Assembly (NCBI RefSeq): GCF_014648595.1
Contig: NZ_BMRK01000001.1
Coordinates: forward strand, 186,001-250,000
Length of the DNA: 64,000 nucleotides
Origin: Nocardioides luteus
GTDB taxonomy: Bacteria > Actinomycetota > Actinomycetes > Propionibacteriales > Nocardioidaceae
Direction of reading: 5' to 3'
Shown here piece by piece: positions 35,079-43,181 of the stretch. Made by a program: the position numbers and the translations under genes. The notes beneath the pieces were generated by a model that saw nothing but the letters and a program-made list of their open reading frames with translations, had not been told where the DNA came from and made no database searches. Each line of letters begins with the position of its first letter. Position 1 is the stretch's first letter.

Positions 35079-36068
35079 ATGAGCAGGAGTGCCCCCGATC
35101 GGGCGGTGGCGAAGAACCCTGGGCCGAGGCTGGGACAGACGGAGATCGTGGCGGTCGCGCTGCTTGCCGTGCTGCTCTCGCAACGCTGGCTGCTGCCCCT
35201 GCTGGACCATGATCTCTTCAACACCTGGGGCACGATCTTCGTCGCCATCGTGGTGCAGTCGGCGCCCTTCCTGCTCGGCGGCGTGCTGCTCAGCGCGATC
35301 ATCTCGACGTTCCTCTCCGAGCGGGCGCTGAGCCGGATCGTGCCGCGGAGCCCGGCGCTCGGCGTCCCGGTCGCCGGACTCGCCGGGATCGGGCTGCCGG
35401 GCTGTGAGTGCGCCGCGGTGCCGGTGACCAACTCGCTGATCCGCCGCGGCGTCGCCCCCGCGGTCGCGCTGACGTTCCTGTTGGCAGCGCCGGCGGTCAA
35501 CCCGGCGGTGCTGGTCTCCACCGCGGTCGCGTTCCCCGGCCAGCCGGTCATGGTGCTGGCCCGGTTCCTGGCGTCGCTGGTCACCGCCGTGGCGGTCGGC
35601 TGGATCATGCTCGCGCGTGGCAGGCTGCTGCTCGAGCGGCTCGCCGGCGCCGGCCGCGACCAGCACGCTCACGAGCGCTCGTTCCTCGGCAACGTCAGTC
35701 ATGACTTCCTGCACGCCTCCGGGTTCCTGGTGCTGGGCGCCATGCTGGCCGCGGCGGTCAACACCTTCGTACCCCGCTCCGTGGTCGACACCGTCGCCGG
35801 ACAGGCGGTGCTGGGGATCCTCACGCTCGCGCTCCTCGCGTTCGTGGTGGCGCTCTGCTCGGAGTCGGACGCCTTCGTGGCGGCCTCGTTCACCGCCTTC
35901 TCCGACACCGCGAAGCTGGTCTTCCTCGTCGTCGGCCCGGCGATGGACATCAAGCTCGCCTCGATGGAGGCCGGCCACTTCGGCACGGGCTTCGCGCTGC
36001 GCTTCGTCCCGCTGGTGATCCTCACGGCCATCGCCTCCGCGGTCGGCGTCGGGTGGTGGTTGCTGTGA
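35079..36068 (+). CDS. Predicted metal permease (ArsP/YraQ, DUF318 family)
   Basis: 329 residues with about eight membrane helices. The family signature is GLPGCECAAVPVTNSLIRRG, followed by APAVNPAVLVSTAVAF; a cytoplasmic loop near residue 200 carries DQHAHERSF. With its partner TIGR03943 protein it forms a two-gene unit often under Zur control, so zinc or another divalent metal is the likely cargo (inference). ATG 35079; the upstream GTG adds six residues. The stop overlaps the next GTG by 4 bp. Confidence 0.87.
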   Translation: MSRSAPDRAVAKNPGPRLGQTEIVAVALLAVLLSQRWLLPLLDHDLFNTWGTIFVAIVVQSAPFLLGGVLLSAIISTFLSERALSRIVPRSPALGVPVAGLAGIGLPGCECAAVPVTNSLIRRGVAPAVALTFLLAAPAVNPAVLVSTAVAFPGQPVMVLARFLASLVTAVAVGWIMLARGRLLLERLAGAGRDQHAHERSFLGNVSHDFLHASGFLVLGAMLAAAVNTFVPRSVVDTVAGQAVLGILTLALLAFVVALCSESDAFVAASFTAFSDTAKLVFLVVGPAMDIKLASMEAGHFGTGFALRFVPLVILTAIASAVGVGWWLL

Positions 36069-36775
36069 CGCGTACGACCCAGGCGCTGGTCATCGGCTTC
36101 CTCGGCGCCGTCCTGCTGCGGCTCTCGCTCGGTGACGGCTACCTGAGGTACGTCTCGGAGTGGATGAAGTGGCCGCTGGTCGCCACCGGCGTGGTGCTGC
36201 TCGGGCTGACTGCGTGGATGCTGCTGCGTCCTGTGCCGGAGGATGGCTCGAAGGACGGCTCGGCGGAGGACGGCCCCGGCCACAAGGTGCCCGCGATGAC
36301 CTGGCTGGCCATCCTGCCCGGCGTGATCGTCTTCGTCGCCAGTCCGCCGTCCCTGGGCGCCTACCTCGCCGAGCGTCGCGCCGGCGACCCGGTGGCGGCC
36401 GCCCCCGACGCCGAGATCCTGCCCCTGCCGGCGAGCGACGGTCCCGTCGACGTCGAGGTCGCCGAGTTCATGTGGCGGGCGGGGGTGGAGGACGGTTCGA
36501 CGATCGAGGACCGCGACGTACGTCTCACCGGCTTCGTCAGCACCGACGAGTCCGGCAGCTGGTATGTCACCCGCATCGCCATCGCCTGCTGCGCCGCCGA
36601 CGCCACCGCCTCGCGGGTGCGGGTCGAGGGCCACGCCGACGTACCGCCCCGCGACTCCTGGGTCGCGGTCACCGGCCGCTGGGTCGTGGGCAGCGCGCCC
36701 GGTGCCGAGTCGGAGACCGCCATCGAGGCGACCTCGGTCCAGCCGCGCGAGGCGCCGGCCAACACCTATCAGTGA
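36065..36775 (+). CDS. TIGR03943/DUF1980 family permease partner
   Basis: 236 residues. Two or three N-terminal helices are followed by a long extracytoplasmic domain with VRLTGFVSTDESGSWYVTR and the conserved double cysteine in RIAIACCAADA. This family almost always sits beside DUF318 permeases. GTG 36065 overlaps the permease stop; a further GTGA overlap links it to the next gene. Confidence 0.87.
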   Translation: MTRTTQALVIGFLGAVLLRLSLGDGYLRYVSEWMKWPLVATGVVLLGLTAWMLLRPVPEDGSKDGSAEDGPGHKVPAMTWLAILPGVIVFVASPPSLGAYLAERRAGDPVAAAPDAEILPLPASDGPVDVEVAEFMWRAGVEDGSTIEDRDVRLTGFVSTDESGSWYVTRIAIACCAADATASRVRVEGHADVPPRDSWVAVTGRWVVGSAPGAESETAIEATSVQPREAPANTYQ

Positions 36776-37215
36776 CCTCGGTGGTGCGTGTCGGCGGCCG
36801 GTCGCCGAGGCTTCTGGTCGGTGTGCTGATCGCGGTCGCGATCGGCGTGGTCGTGCTCACCCGTGACCTGGGTGCCTGTGACGTACCACCCGTACCGGCC
36901 GCCTCCGTCGGTCCGGTCGCCTCGCTGGAGGAGTTCTGCGCCGGTGTGCAGACGGTGGCCGACGCCCGCGCCGCCCACATGACTGCCCGGACGCAGGAGA
37001 CCGGGACGGCGCTGGGCCGCGAGGTGCGGCGGCTGCGGGTGGTCGGTATCCCAGCAGCCACGCCGGCTGCCGCCGTCGCCGGCGTCCGGATGTTGATCGA
37101 CGACGCGCTCCGGGAAGCCCAGGACCAGGCGCCGGTCGCGCGCGGCGAGGCCGAGGAGATCGCATACGGGCGTCTCGGGAAGTTCCTCACCGAGAGCTGT
37201 GGTGCTGGTCGGTGA
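36772..37215 (+). CDS. Small membrane-anchored/secreted protein, unknown
   Basis: 147 residues from GTG 36772. One N-terminal helix (LLVGVLIAVAIGVVVL) anchors or exports a mostly helical domain with three cysteines (ACDVPP, EEFCAG, ESCGAG). Family not recognised. Coupling by GTGA to the permease pair puts it in the same operon and possibly the same metal response. Confidence 0.6.
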   Translation: MTSVVRVGGRSPRLLVGVLIAVAIGVVVLTRDLGACDVPPVPAASVGPVASLEEFCAGVQTVADARAAHMTARTQETGTALGREVRRLRVVGIPAATPAAAVAGVRMLIDDALREAQDQAPVARGEAEEIAYGRLGKFLTESCGAGR

Positions 37216-37224
37216 CGGCTCGGC

Positions 37225-38790
37225 TCACCGACGCCGCAGCAGCACGACGGCGTCCTCGAGCGTCGCGGGCTCACCGGACGGGCTGGTCACCGCACGCTCG
37301 CGGTGCTCGACGACGATCCGCTCCCAGTCGTCCTCGGGCAGGTCGAGCTCGTCGAGCTCCTCCTTGGCATCGAGGAATCGGTGCTCGTGGGCGGCGGCAT
37401 CGGCCCACGACGGTGCGGCCGCGTGGGAGGTGATGAGCAGGTGACCACCGGCGTTCACCAGTGCGGCCGCCCGGCGCAGGATCTCGGTGCGAGGCAGCTC
37501 GACGGGGGAGTGGAAGAAGCTGGCGGTCACCAGGTCATAACCCCGGTCGAGCACCGACGGGTCGGACAGGTCGGAGACGACGAAGCGCGCCCGCTCCTCG
37601 GTGAGCCCGGCTGCCAGGGCGGCGTCCCGGCCACGGGCGATCGCGTTCGCGGAGATGTCGATGCCGGTGGCTCGCCACCCCTGCTTCGCCAGCCAGACGA
37701 CGTCGGCGCCCTCGCCGGACCCGAGGTCGAGCGCCGTCCCGGGCTCGAGGCCGGCGGCGATGTCACCGAGCACCGCGTTGACCTTGCCGGACCAGATCCG
37801 GTCGTCACCGGCGTACCTGTTCTGCCAGAAGCCGACCGGATCGCTCGGCTCGGCCTGCTCGGTCTGCTCGGCGACGGCGCGGTCGAAGTCCTCGCCCACC
37901 AGGGTCGCGTTCACGAAGCTGCCCGCCATGGTGCCGGCACTCATGCTGATCGGGACGTTGGCCATCGGGTTGGAGACGTTGCCGACCGCCCAGATCCGCT
38001 CGCTGCTGGTCTTGCCGGTCGCGTCGACGGCGAGGAAGCTGCCGGCCGGGGTGTCGGTGCGGTCGAGGCCGAGGTGGCTCAGGAAGTCGTCGTGGGGACG
38101 CAGCTCACCGGCGGTGAAGATCGCGCCGACCTCGGTGGTCTGGCCGTCGGCGGTACGCACGGCAGTGACCTGGTCGCCCTCGCCCAGGACCTCGACGACG
38201 GGGGAGGGGACGAGCGTGATCCCGCGGGCCTTCAGCCGCTGCTCGTCGGTCTCGCTGAGCTCGCCGAGGCCGGCGGTGAAGACGACGACGTCGTCGCTCC
38301 ACTGCCGGAGCAGCTGCGCCTGGTGCATGCTGAGCGGCGAGGTGGTCAGCACCCCGATCCGGCGATCACGTACCTCCCAGCCGTGGCAGTACGGGCAGTG
38401 CAGCACGCTGGTGCCCCAGCGCTCGGCGAGACCAGGGATGTCCGGGAGGTCGTCGCTGAGCCCGGTCGCGACGATGGCGGTGCGGGCGGTGATCTGCTCG
38501 CCGTCCTCGAGGGCGACGCTGACGCCATCCTCGGTCTCGTCGAGGCGGGTCACGCGTCCGGAACGGACCTTCACGTCGTACGCAGCCAGCTCCTCGCGCC
38601 CTTGGCGGAGCAGCTCTGCGGGGTCGGTCCCGTCGTGGCCGAGGACGCCGTGCATGTGCTCGGCGAAGCGGTTGCGGGGAAGGCCGGAGTCGATCACGAG
38701 CGTCCTGCGACGGGATCGGCCCAGCATGAGGGCGGCGGAGAGTCCGGCGGCGCTGCCGCCGATGACGATGGCATCAAGAGAACTGGTCAT
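37225..38790 (-). CDS. Fusion of thioredoxin-reductase-like flavoprotein and SAM methyltransferase
   Basis: 521 residues. Residues 1-~305: FAD/NAD(P) oxidoreductase, with AIVIGGSAAGLSAALMLG for FAD, the redox pair in VLHCPYCHGWEV, and WAVGNVSNPMANVP near the end of the flavin domain. Residues ~325-521: class I methyltransferase, with ALDLGSGEGADVVWLA and LVNAGGHLLITSH. The junction is short and hydrophilic (AEQTEQAEPSDPVGFWQNRY). The CPYC motif suggests disulfide or oxyanion chemistry, and the methyltransferase could modify the product; tellurite/thiol detoxification is one possibility. It is divergent from an XRE-cupin regulator. Longer in-frame starts run through that regulator and are rejected. 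Confidence 0.88.
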   Translation of the reverse strand: MTSSLDAIVIGGSAAGLSAALMLGRSRRRTLVIDSGLPRNRFAEHMHGVLGHDGTDPAELLRQGREELAAYDVKVRSGRVTRLDETEDGVSVALEDGEQITARTAIVATGLSDDLPDIPGLAERWGTSVLHCPYCHGWEVRDRRIGVLTTSPLSMHQAQLLRQWSDDVVVFTAGLGELSETDEQRLKARGITLVPSPVVEVLGEGDQVTAVRTADGQTTEVGAIFTAGELRPHDDFLSHLGLDRTDTPAGSFLAVDATGKTSSERIWAVGNVSNPMANVPISMSAGTMAGSFVNATLVGEDFDRAVAEQTEQAEPSDPVGFWQNRYAGDDRIWSGKVNAVLGDIAAGLEPGTALDLGSGEGADVVWLAKQGWRATGIDISANAIARGRDAALAAGLTEERARFVVSDLSDPSVLDRGYDLVTASFFHSPVELPRTEILRRAAALVNAGGHLLITSHAAAPSWADAAAHEHRFLDAKEELDELDLPEDDWERIVVEHRERAVTSPSGEPATLEDAVVLLRRR

Positions 38791-38821
38791 GTCATCCAGT
38801 TGACTGCCATAATGTGGATCT

Positions 38822-38837
38822 AGCAAGGATTCTTGCT
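38822..38837. promoter_or_regulatory. Candidate operator AGCAAG-GATT-CTTGCT
   Basis: A perfect 6+6 inverted repeat in the 73-bp divergent region between the fusion gene and the XRE-cupin gene. TTGACT at 38800-38805 is nearby. It is the obvious site for the XRE regulator. Confidence 0.5.
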
Positions 38838-38863
38838 GAAACGGCAAATGGGAGGTGGCGCAC

Positions 38864-39421
38864 ATGATCGACGAGCTCAAGCAGGTCGGCCCGCGGATCC
38901 GAGCGATCCGGCACAGCAAGGGTTGGACCCTCGAGCAGCTGGCCGCGATGGCTGAGATGTCGCCGAGCACCCTGTCCCGGCTCGAGTCGGGCAAGCGCCA
39001 GGCGAGCCTCGAGCTGCTGATCCCGCTGACCCGCCACCTCGGGGTGGGTCTCGACAGCCTGGTGACGCCCTCGGTCCCCGATCCCCGCGTCCGCCGCCCG
39101 GTGATCCGCCGTGAGAACCACGTCATCGCGCCGCTGACACCTGAGGGATCGCCGGTCAACACCTTCAAGATCACCTATGAGCCGGTCGCGGAGATCCCCG
39201 AGCAGCGCGTCCACGACGGCTACGAGTGGCTCTACGTCATCTCCGGCAAGCTGCGCCTCCTGCTCGGAGACCGCGACCTGGTGCTGACCCGGGGCGAGGC
39301 GGCCGAGTTCGACACCCGAGTGCCTCACGCCCTCTTCGCCGTCGGCTCCCGCCCGGCGCAGGTGCTGAGCATCTTCAACCGCGACGGCGTACGCATCCAC
39401 ACCCACACCGCCGAGGAGTGA
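38864..39421 (+). CDS. XRE-family regulator with cupin domain
   Basis: 185 residues. Helix-turn-helix at about 10-65 (GWTLEQLAAMAEMSPSTLSR) and a C-terminal cupin (about 105-180: HDGYEWLYVISGKLRLLLG, EFDTRVPHALF), which would sense a small ligand or metal. ATG 38864 has GGGAGG eight bases upstream; GTG 38855 overlaps that site. Likely controls the divergent flavoprotein-methyltransferase gene and itself. Confidence 0.88.
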   Translation: MIDELKQVGPRIRAIRHSKGWTLEQLAAMAEMSPSTLSRLESGKRQASLELLIPLTRHLGVGLDSLVTPSVPDPRVRRPVIRRENHVIAPLTPEGSPVNTFKITYEPVAEIPEQRVHDGYEWLYVISGKLRLLLGDRDLVLTRGEAAEFDTRVPHALFAVGSRPAQVLSIFNRDGVRIHTHTAEE

Positions 39422-39455
39422 ACCCCCTCGGTGCTGGACCGGGGCTTGTGTCATG

Positions 39456-39472
39456 ATGAGAATCATTCTCAT
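39456..39472. promoter_or_regulatory. Perfect Zur-type palindrome before the CobW-like gene
   Basis: ATGAGAATCATTCTCAT, a 17-bp perfect palindrome, 20 bp before GTG 39493. It has the AAT-C-ATT centre of actinobacterial zinc-uptake-regulator boxes. With zur 4.5 kb away, this points to induction of the CobW-like gene when zinc is low. Confidence 0.78.
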
Positions 39473-39492
39473 TAACGACAAGGGAGGTCCTC

Positions 39493-40569
39493 GTGAAGCA
39501 GGTACCGGTGATCCTGATCAGCGGAGTGGAGGAGCGCGCCATGCTGTCGGCGGCGATCTCGCTCCAGTTCGGCCTCGCCGACGCGGTCATGGTCCGTCAC
39601 GTCATCGACCCGGAGCGTCAGGTCCTCACCCGGACGGTCAGCGACCTGACCGGTGTGATCGAGCACGAGGAGATCGACCTCGCTCACGCCTGCGTCGCCT
39701 GTGCGGTCCGCGAGGACATCGTGCCCACCCTCGAACGGCTCGCCGCCCAGGGCCGCTGGAGCAGCATCGTGGCGTGCCTACCCGTGGCTGCCGAGTCGGT
39801 CCAGGTCTGCCGCGTCATCGCCTGGGCTCCGCGACAGGCGCCGCACGTGGACATCGCCGCCGTGGTCGCCGCACTCGGGGGCACCACGGTGACCGCCGAC
39901 CTCCTCGGCTCTGACCTGCTGGACGAACGCGGGCTCGCCACCTCTCGTGAGGACCGTCGCGGAGTCGCCGAGGTCGCGTGTGCCATCGTCGAGTACGCCG
40001 ACGTCGTCTGCCTTACCGAGGACCCCGATCCCGCGGAGCACACGTTGGTCGCGACGCTCGCCAGGCCACGTACGCCGCTGGTGACCGACCCCGCCCTCCT
40101 GGATGCCACCGCCCTCGTCGCCGGTGTCCATCGTCACGAGGACGTCGAGGCATGGGTCGCCGAGGTACGCCGCGGCGAGCTGCCGCCGCTGCCAGCCGGC
40201 GGCGCCTGGCGGCTCGACCTCCGCTCCGAGCGCCCCCTCCACCCGCTGCGCCTGCGCGAGGAGCTGGACATCCTCGGGGGCGGCCCCCGCCGATCGCGCG
40301 GTTGCTTCTGGCTCCCGACCCGCCCCGACGACATCTGCGTCTGGGACGGCGCCGGCGGCCAGGTGAGCGTCGGCGCCTCCCGCACCTGGGGCCGCTCGCA
40401 GCCCCTCACCCGCATCGTCGTGACCGGCCTCGGCGAGCAGGGCCAGATCGAGGCCGCCTTCACCCGCGCGCTCCTCACCGACGCGGAGATCTCCCAGCGT
40501 GGCCAGATCTGGGAGGAGACCTGGGACGGCCTGGAGTCCTGGCTCGGCCCCATCCACCGCGCCGCCTGA
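39493..40569 (+). CDS. CobW/COG0523-like putative zinc chaperone lacking the P-loop
   Basis: 358 residues from GTG 39493, with AGGGAGG at 39481-39487. The frame follows the COG0523 layout: PVILISGVEERAMLSAAISL where a GxxGxGK(S/T) loop should be, ACVACAVRED matching the CxCC metal motif in altered form, and a CobW C-terminal domain (ERPLHPLRLREELDIL, GCFWLPTRPDD). The Walker A lysine is absent, so GTP hydrolysis is doubtful. From memory it resembles the zinc-regulated mycobacterial Rv0106 type. The perfect Zur site upstream supports a zinc-starvation role. Confidence 0.82.
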   Translation: MKQVPVILISGVEERAMLSAAISLQFGLADAVMVRHVIDPERQVLTRTVSDLTGVIEHEEIDLAHACVACAVREDIVPTLERLAAQGRWSSIVACLPVAAESVQVCRVIAWAPRQAPHVDIAAVVAALGGTTVTADLLGSDLLDERGLATSREDRRGVAEVACAIVEYADVVCLTEDPDPAEHTLVATLARPRTPLVTDPALLDATALVAGVHRHEDVEAWVAEVRRGELPPLPAGGAWRLDLRSERPLHPLRLREELDILGGGPRRSRGCFWLPTRPDDICVWDGAGGQVSVGASRTWGRSQPLTRIVVTGLGEQGQIEAAFTRALLTDAEISQRGQIWEETWDGLESWLGPIHRAA

Positions 40570-40578
40570 CCCCAGACC

Positions 40579-40888
40579 CGCCGAGTCGGCGCAACTGCCC
40601 CAGCTTCAGACGCCCAGTCGGCGCAACTGCCTCAGATTCTGACGCCCAGTCGGCGCAACTGCCCCGAGTCCGTGAGGCAGATGCGCCGACTCGACGCGCC
40701 ACAGCGAGGCAAACGCGCCGACTCGGCGTTTCACAGCGGGGCAGATGCGCCGACTCGGCGTTCCACAGCGGGGCAGATGCGCCGACTCGGCATTCCACAG
40801 CGGGGCAGACGCGCCGACTCGGCGTTCCACGGCGGGGCAGATGCGCGGACTCGGCATTCCACAGCGGGGCAGACGCGCCGACTCGGCG
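40579..40888. repeat. Array of ten 23-bp units at exact 32-bp spacing, in two opposed arms
   Basis: Same unit as at 5810: GGGGCAG, three bases, CGCCGACTCGGCG. Reverse units start at 40579, 40611 and 40643; after 8 bp, forward units start at 40674, 40706, 40738, 40770, 40802, 40834 and 40866. Every step is 32 bp and spacers are 9 bp, in the forward arm mostly TTCCACAGC. It fills the gap between the CobW-like gene and the convergent HU gene. Short open frames across it encode repeated peptides only because of the repeat. Confidence 0.94.
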
Positions 40889-40900
40889 TTCCACGGCGGG

Positions 40901-40946
40901 CATAGAAGAAGGGCCGGATCTGGATCGATCCGGCCCTTCTTCTATG
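40901..40946. terminator. Bidirectional terminator beside the HU gene
   Basis: A perfect 20-bp stem (40901-40920 with 40927-40946) around TGGATC. It follows the repeat array on the plus strand and the HU gene on the minus strand. A second GC hairpin lies at 40968-40985. Nothing else is visible up to 41036. Confidence 0.85.
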
Positions 40947-41036
40947 CAGCTAGGGACTCAGCCCGGCCGCCTTCGGCGGCGGGCCTTCGTCGCTCAGCGA
41001 AAGTGCACGAGCAAGCTCGACACCTTGCTTCGCTCC

Positions 41037-41315
41037 TCAGCCCTTGGCGACCCGCTCCTTGAACGCGGAGCCGGCCTTGAACGCCGGGCCCTTGGAGGCC
41101 GGGATCTTGATCTCAGCGCCGGTCTGCGGGTTCCGGCCGGTGCGAGCCGAGCGCTCGCGCGACTCGAACGTACCGAAACCAGGCAGCGTGACCTTGTCGC
41201 CGTCAGCGACGGCCGCGCTGATCGCCTCGATGGCGGCACCCAGGGCGGCGTTGGCCTGCGTCTGGGTGATCTCGGCCTGCTTGGCGATTTCGCTCACCAG
41301 GTCGGTGCGGTTCAT
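41037..41315 (-). CDS. hup: HU-family DNA-binding protein
   Basis: 92 residues: helices RTDLVSEIAKQAEITQTQAN, then GDKVTLPGFGTFESRERSAR and the arm RNPQTGAEIKIPAS, ending FKAGSAFKERVAKG. A short HU without the Lys/Ala-rich tail of mycobacterial HupB, binding and bending DNA as a nucleoid protein. AAAGGAG lies six bases before ATG 41315. Confidence 0.96.
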   Translation of the reverse strand: MNRTDLVSEIAKQAEITQTQANAALGAAIEAISAAVADGDKVTLPGFGTFESRERSARTGRNPQTGAEIKIPASKGPAFKAGSAFKERVAKG

Positions 41316-41374
41316 GCGATCTCCTTTAATCGTTGATCCGAGCCGCAGCGGTTGACGAGATGCGGCTCATCGCC

Positions 41375-41402
41375 AGCGTAGGCCAGACCTGGGGATGTTC
41401 AA
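41375..41402 (-). promoter_or_regulatory. Predicted promoter of hup
   Basis: On the minus strand TTGAAC (41402-41397) and TACGCT (41380-41375) are separated by 16 bp, a normal vegetative sigma pattern, leaving a leader of about 50 bases with a good ribosome site. Confidence 0.55.
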
Positions 41403-41405
41403 TGT

Positions 41406-43181
41406 TCACGCGCCGTGTGTTTCGCGTCGTTCCGGGCTCTGCGGGGGTTCGAGGAGGCGCCAACCCTCCGCTTGCGTACGTTCGCGCCAGAAGTCGAGGT
41501 AGCGCCCACCGCGGGCCAGAAGCTCCTCGTGCGAGCCGCGCTCGACGATCCGGCCACCGTCGAGGACGACGACCTGGTCGGCGGCGACGACGGTCTGCAG
41601 CCGGTGGGCGATGACGATGACGGTACGGTCGGCGGCGAGCGCGGTGAGGGCCGACTGCACCGCGGCCTCGTTCTCGGCGTCGAGGGCCGCGGTGGCCTCG
41701 TCGAGGAGCACGACCGGGGCGTCCTTGAGGAGCGCCCGCGCGATCGAGACCCGCTGCTTCTCGCCGCCGGACAGCGTGGAGCCGGCCTCGCCGATGCGGG
41801 TCTGCCAGCCGTGGGGGAGCCGTTCGACGATGTCGTCTACCCGAGCCAGCCGGGCAGCCTCCCGCAGCTCCTCCTCGGACGCGTCCGGCCGCGACATCAC
41901 CACGTTCTCCCGAAGGGTGCCCTCGAACAGGTAGACGTCCTGGAAGACGATCGAGACGCGCTGCATCAGGGCCTCGGTGCCGAGGTCGCGTACGTCGACG
42001 CCGCCCAGCCTCACCGAGCCGTCCGTGACGTCGTGGAACCGAGCGACCAGACGCAGCAGCGTGCTCTTTCCCGAGCCCGACGGCCCCACGACCGCGGTCA
42101 GCGAGCGCGGCGGAGCGGTCAGCGAGACGCCGTCGAGCACCCGGGTCTCCCCGTCGTAGGAGAACCCGACCCCGCTCAGCTCGATCCCGCTGCCGACCGG
42201 TGTTCCCGGCGCGGCCGGCTCGGGCAGCGGCGGAACGGCGAGCACGTCGAGCACACGTTGCAACGACCCCTCGGCGATCCGCAGCGCGCTGGAGAGCTCG
42301 CCGTAGTCGATCAGCGACTCCACGAACCGCACGGTCAGGACGAGCAGCCCGATCGCCGCGGCAGGCGCGAGCGTGCCGCCGAGGCTGAGGTGGACGGCGA
42401 GCGCGATCACCACGGTGAGCAGGGCCTGGATCGAGAGCAGCTGGATCCCGAGGCCGCCGAACCCGGTCACCAGCAGCCGCCGAGACGCTCGCTTCTGCTC
42501 GCGCAGCGCGGCCTCGACCAGCTCGTTGCCGTGGACGGTGCGCCCGAAGACCCGCAGCGCGGGCTGGTTGAGCGCGAACTCGACCACCCGCGCCGACCCC
42601 TCGGCCATCGCGGCGTCGTAGGCACCTTCGCCGCGGCCGACGATCACCGCGAGCAGCCGGGTGGCGGCCAGCACGGCGCAGACACCCACGAGCAGCGCCA
42701 GCGCCAGCCGCCACTCCCAGAACGCCATCGCCACGACCACCGTCACCGGGCTGACCACCGCGGCGATCAGGGGCCGCAGCAGGTGTCCGGGCACCGAGGC
42801 GATGTCGGTGGCGCCCTTCGACGCCATCCGGGACAGCTGCCCGGTGCGGTCCCGGTCGTACCAGCCCAGCGGCAGCCGCACCGTGTGCTCGCCGAGGCGG
42901 GCGAGGGTGATGTCGAGCAGGTCGCAGGCCAGGTCGTAGCCGTCCAGGTTGCCGATCGTCAGCGCCACGTGGTGGGCGACGAAGAGCCCCAACAGCACAC
43001 TCAGCCAGGTGGTCGCGGCGTCCCAGTCCTGGCGCAGGGCCGCGTCGAGAACCGGCACGACGCAGGCGAAGGCGAGACCCTGGAGGACGCCGGTGGTGAC
43101 GAACAGCGCGACCACACGGGCGAGCTGGCGCCGGTGAGGACGGTCCACCAGAGCGGCGAGCAGCCGGACGATGCTGATCAT
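41406..43181 (-). CDS. ABC transporter, fused membrane and ATPase domains (second subunit)
   Basis: 591 residues. Six-helix exporter-type membrane domain (about 15-310), then an ATPase with GPSGSGKST (Walker A), LSGGEKQRVSIARAL (signature) and VVLLDEATAALD (Walker B). ATG 43181 has AGGAGGAG just upstream and overlaps the stop of the first subunit by 4 bp. The pair resembles YbtP/YbtQ and IrtA/IrtB, which fold as exporters but import ferric siderophores; export of a small molecule is the alternative. Confidence 0.88.
   Translation of the reverse strand: MISIVRLLAALVDRPHRRQLARVVALFVTTGVLQGLAFACVVPVLDAALRQDWDAATTWLSVLLGLFVAHHVALTIGNLDGYDLACDLLDITLARLGEHTVRLPLGWYDRDRTGQLSRMASKGATDIASVPGHLLRPLIAAVVSPVTVVVAMAFWEWRLALALLVGVCAVLAATRLLAVIVGRGEGAYDAAMAEGSARVVEFALNQPALRVFGRTVHGNELVEAALREQKRASRRLLVTGFGGLGIQLLSIQALLTVVIALAVHLSLGGTLAPAAAIGLLVLTVRFVESLIDYGELSSALRIAEGSLQRVLDVLAVPPLPEPAAPGTPVGSGIELSGVGFSYDGETRVLDGVSLTAPPRSLTAVVGPSGSGKSTLLRLVARFHDVTDGSVRLGGVDVRDLGTEALMQRVSIVFQDVYLFEGTLRENVVMSRPDASEEELREAARLARVDDIVERLPHGWQTRIGEAGSTLSGGEKQRVSIARALLKDAPVVLLDEATAALDAENEAAVQSALTALAADRTVIVIAHRLQTVVAADQVVVLDGGRIVERGSHEELLARGGRYLDFWRERTQAEGWRLLEPPQSPERRETHGA

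Noticed and set aside
37303-38823. Plus-strand frames of 400-500 codons opposite the flavoprotein fusion
   Set aside because: Antisense to a gene with clear motifs; no ribosome site or homology visible.
40579-40888. CRISPR array
   Set aside because: Spacers are only 9 bp and nearly identical, arms face opposite ways, and no cas genes are near.
40475-41062. Frames on both strands encoding repeats such as SAHLPR or GQMRRLG
   Set aside because: Translation of the array in arbitrary frames; no start signal and no support as protein.
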